Shown: piece after piece, positions 63,300 through 64,000 of the stretch
How positions within the stretch are numbered: the first letter of the stretch is position 1
How the letters are laid out: every line of letters begins with the position of its first letter
Source of the DNA: Coleofasciculus sp. FACHB-1120
GTDB taxonomy: Bacteria > Cyanobacteriota > Cyanobacteriia > Cyanobacteriales > FACHB-T130
DNA length: 64,000 nucleotides
Assembly (NCBI RefSeq): GCF_014698845.1
Contig: NZ_JACJTV010000003.1
Span: forward strand, 248,001-312,000
Reading direction: 5' to 3'
Position numbers and translations under genes: made by a program
Notes under the pieces: generated by a model
Database searches by the model: none
Told to the model about the DNA's origin: nothing
What the model saw: only the letters and a program-made list of their open reading frames with translations

Positions 63300-64000
63300 T
63301 TAGCTTTTGTCTTTTTGAAGCTCTCTAAGGGCGGAAGTCGCTCTCTGAGAGCCTTCCTTCTGACCTTGACGCTGATAAAGGTCGCGGGCTTGCTCAAAAG
63401 CAGCGATCGCTTCGGGTACCCTTTCTCGCTTTCTCAACGCCACGCCTAGATTGTAGTGGGCTTTTGCATTTTCCGGCGACATTTCTATCAGTCGTCGATA
63501 GGCAACAATTGCCATTAAGTAGTCCTGCTGCTTCAGCAAAATATCAGCGATCGCTGTTTGAGCTTCCACGAGATCAGGTTTGATCTTCACTGCCTGTTGA
63601 TAAGCCTTTAAGGCATCATCCAGATTATTCCCAGTTTGCAAAATTTTGCCAATCTGGAGGTTAATCTGAGCATTGCGAGGTTCGATCTTGGCTGCCCGTT
63701 CTAAAGCCGCCATCCCAGCCGTGACGTTGCCTTGCTTCATGTAAGCGTCTCCCAAGTTCAACTGTACGCCGCTGTCATTTGGGGCGAGAGCAACAGCCTG
63801 CTGGAGCGCTTGAATAGCTTCTGCGGGACGCCCCTGTTTTAGGAGGGCGGAGCCGATAAATTCATAAGCTTGTAAATTTTTTGGATCGAGCTTGAGGGCA
63901 GTTTCATAGGCTTGCATCGCGCCTTGATAATCTTTCAGACGCTGTAATACCACCCCTAATCCTAGATAGGCATTCAGGTTCTTGTTGTTGAGCTTGGCAG
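63300..64000 (-). CDS. TPR protein, 5' part cut by the window edge
   Basis: The frame is open to the last base, so the N-terminus lies outside the window. The visible part is at least six 34-residue tetratricopeptide repeats (AYETALKLDPKNLQAYEFIG, AIQALQQAVALAPNDSGVQ, AYQQAVKIKPDLVEAQ), ending in a basic helical tail (QRATSALRELQKDKS). TPR repeats mediate protein-protein contacts; the catalytic or targeting part, if any, is not visible. It is convergent with mnmH. Confidence 0.85.
   Translation of the reverse strand, partial: AKLNNKNLNAYLGLGVVLQRLKDYQGAMQAYETALKLDPKNLQAYEFIGSALLKQGRPAEAIQALQQAVALAPNDSGVQLNLGDAYMKQGNVTAGMAALERAAKIEPRNAQINLQIGKILQTGNNLDDALKAYQQAVKIKPDLVEAQTAIADILLKQQDYLMAIVAYRRLIEMSPENAKAHYNLGVALRKRERVPEAIAAFEQARDLYQRQGQKEGSQRATSALRELQKDKS

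Overview
This 64 kb window is a chromosome segment from a cyanobacterium. Direct evidence is PsbU (photosystem II extrinsic protein), BtpA (photosystem I biogenesis), a cyanobacterial-type tmRNA, a cyanobacterial VKOR-thioredoxin fusion, very frequent HIP1-type GCGATCGC octamers and several arrays of heptanucleotide repeats. The many TPR, CHAT, caspase and GGDEF/EAL genes suggest a morphologically complex, probably filamentous lineage; that last point is inference.

Region 1 (about 0-17.2 kb) is one uninterrupted block of eleven genes on the minus strand. Reading in the direction of transcription it runs fatty acyl-AMP ligase (FAAL), acyl-CoA-dehydrogenase-like flavoprotein, carrier protein with a long tail, MBOAT O-acyltransferase, SGNH/AlgJ-DltD-like protein, type II NAD(P)H dehydrogenase-like flavoprotein, HTTM-DCC membrane protein, and then four GT-C (PMT/ArnT-like) membrane glycosyltransferases. 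The first five have the parts list of a Dlt-like system (ligase, carrier, MBOAT, SGNH partner) with a fatty-acid ligase in place of DltA. I infer a pathway that activates an acyl chain, perhaps desaturates it on the carrier, and transfers it across the membrane to an extracellular glycan or lipid. A divergent Sfp-type phosphopantetheinyl transferase, needed to activate the carrier, lies across a 1.1 kb gene-free region that contains two strong inverted repeats.

Region 2 (18-37 kb) is mostly housekeeping and redox: cysK, a Uma2-type protein, a 1-Cys peroxiredoxin, psbU, nadB, a small secreted protein, a CHASE2-PAS-GGDEF diguanylate cyclase, VKOR-Trx, btpA, rimO, a DEAD-box helicase, thrC, a coiled-coil protein, a YihY/BrkB protein and an unknown membrane protein. 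ssrA (tmRNA) follows with its own terminator and a -10 box.

Region 3 (37.8-45.4 kb) holds a Ser/Thr kinase next to an Omp85/POTRA outer-membrane protein, a lipid-A-disaccharide-synthase-related protein, a stand-alone receiver protein, ComB and a hot-dog thioesterase. Region 4 (45.6-58.9 kb) is the most accessory part: a 1691-residue exported TPR-CHAT protease-like protein, a Tat-exported caspase-family protein with DUF4384, a strongly decayed but still open TnpB-derived gene directly upstream of an RRM RNA-binding protein, an EAL protein with altered motifs, and a TPR-CPBP intramembrane-protease fusion. Region 5 (59-64 kb) has rpiA, a DM9/DUF3421 protein, an aldo/keto reductase, mnmH (selU) and the 3' part of another TPR protein cut by the window edge.

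A theme across the window is small repeats entering genes: heptamer arrays that supply or abut stop codons, and in-frame low-complexity insertions in NadB, MnmH, the LpxB-like protein and the TPR-CHAT signal peptide. No tRNA, rRNA, CRISPR array or intact insertion sequence was found.
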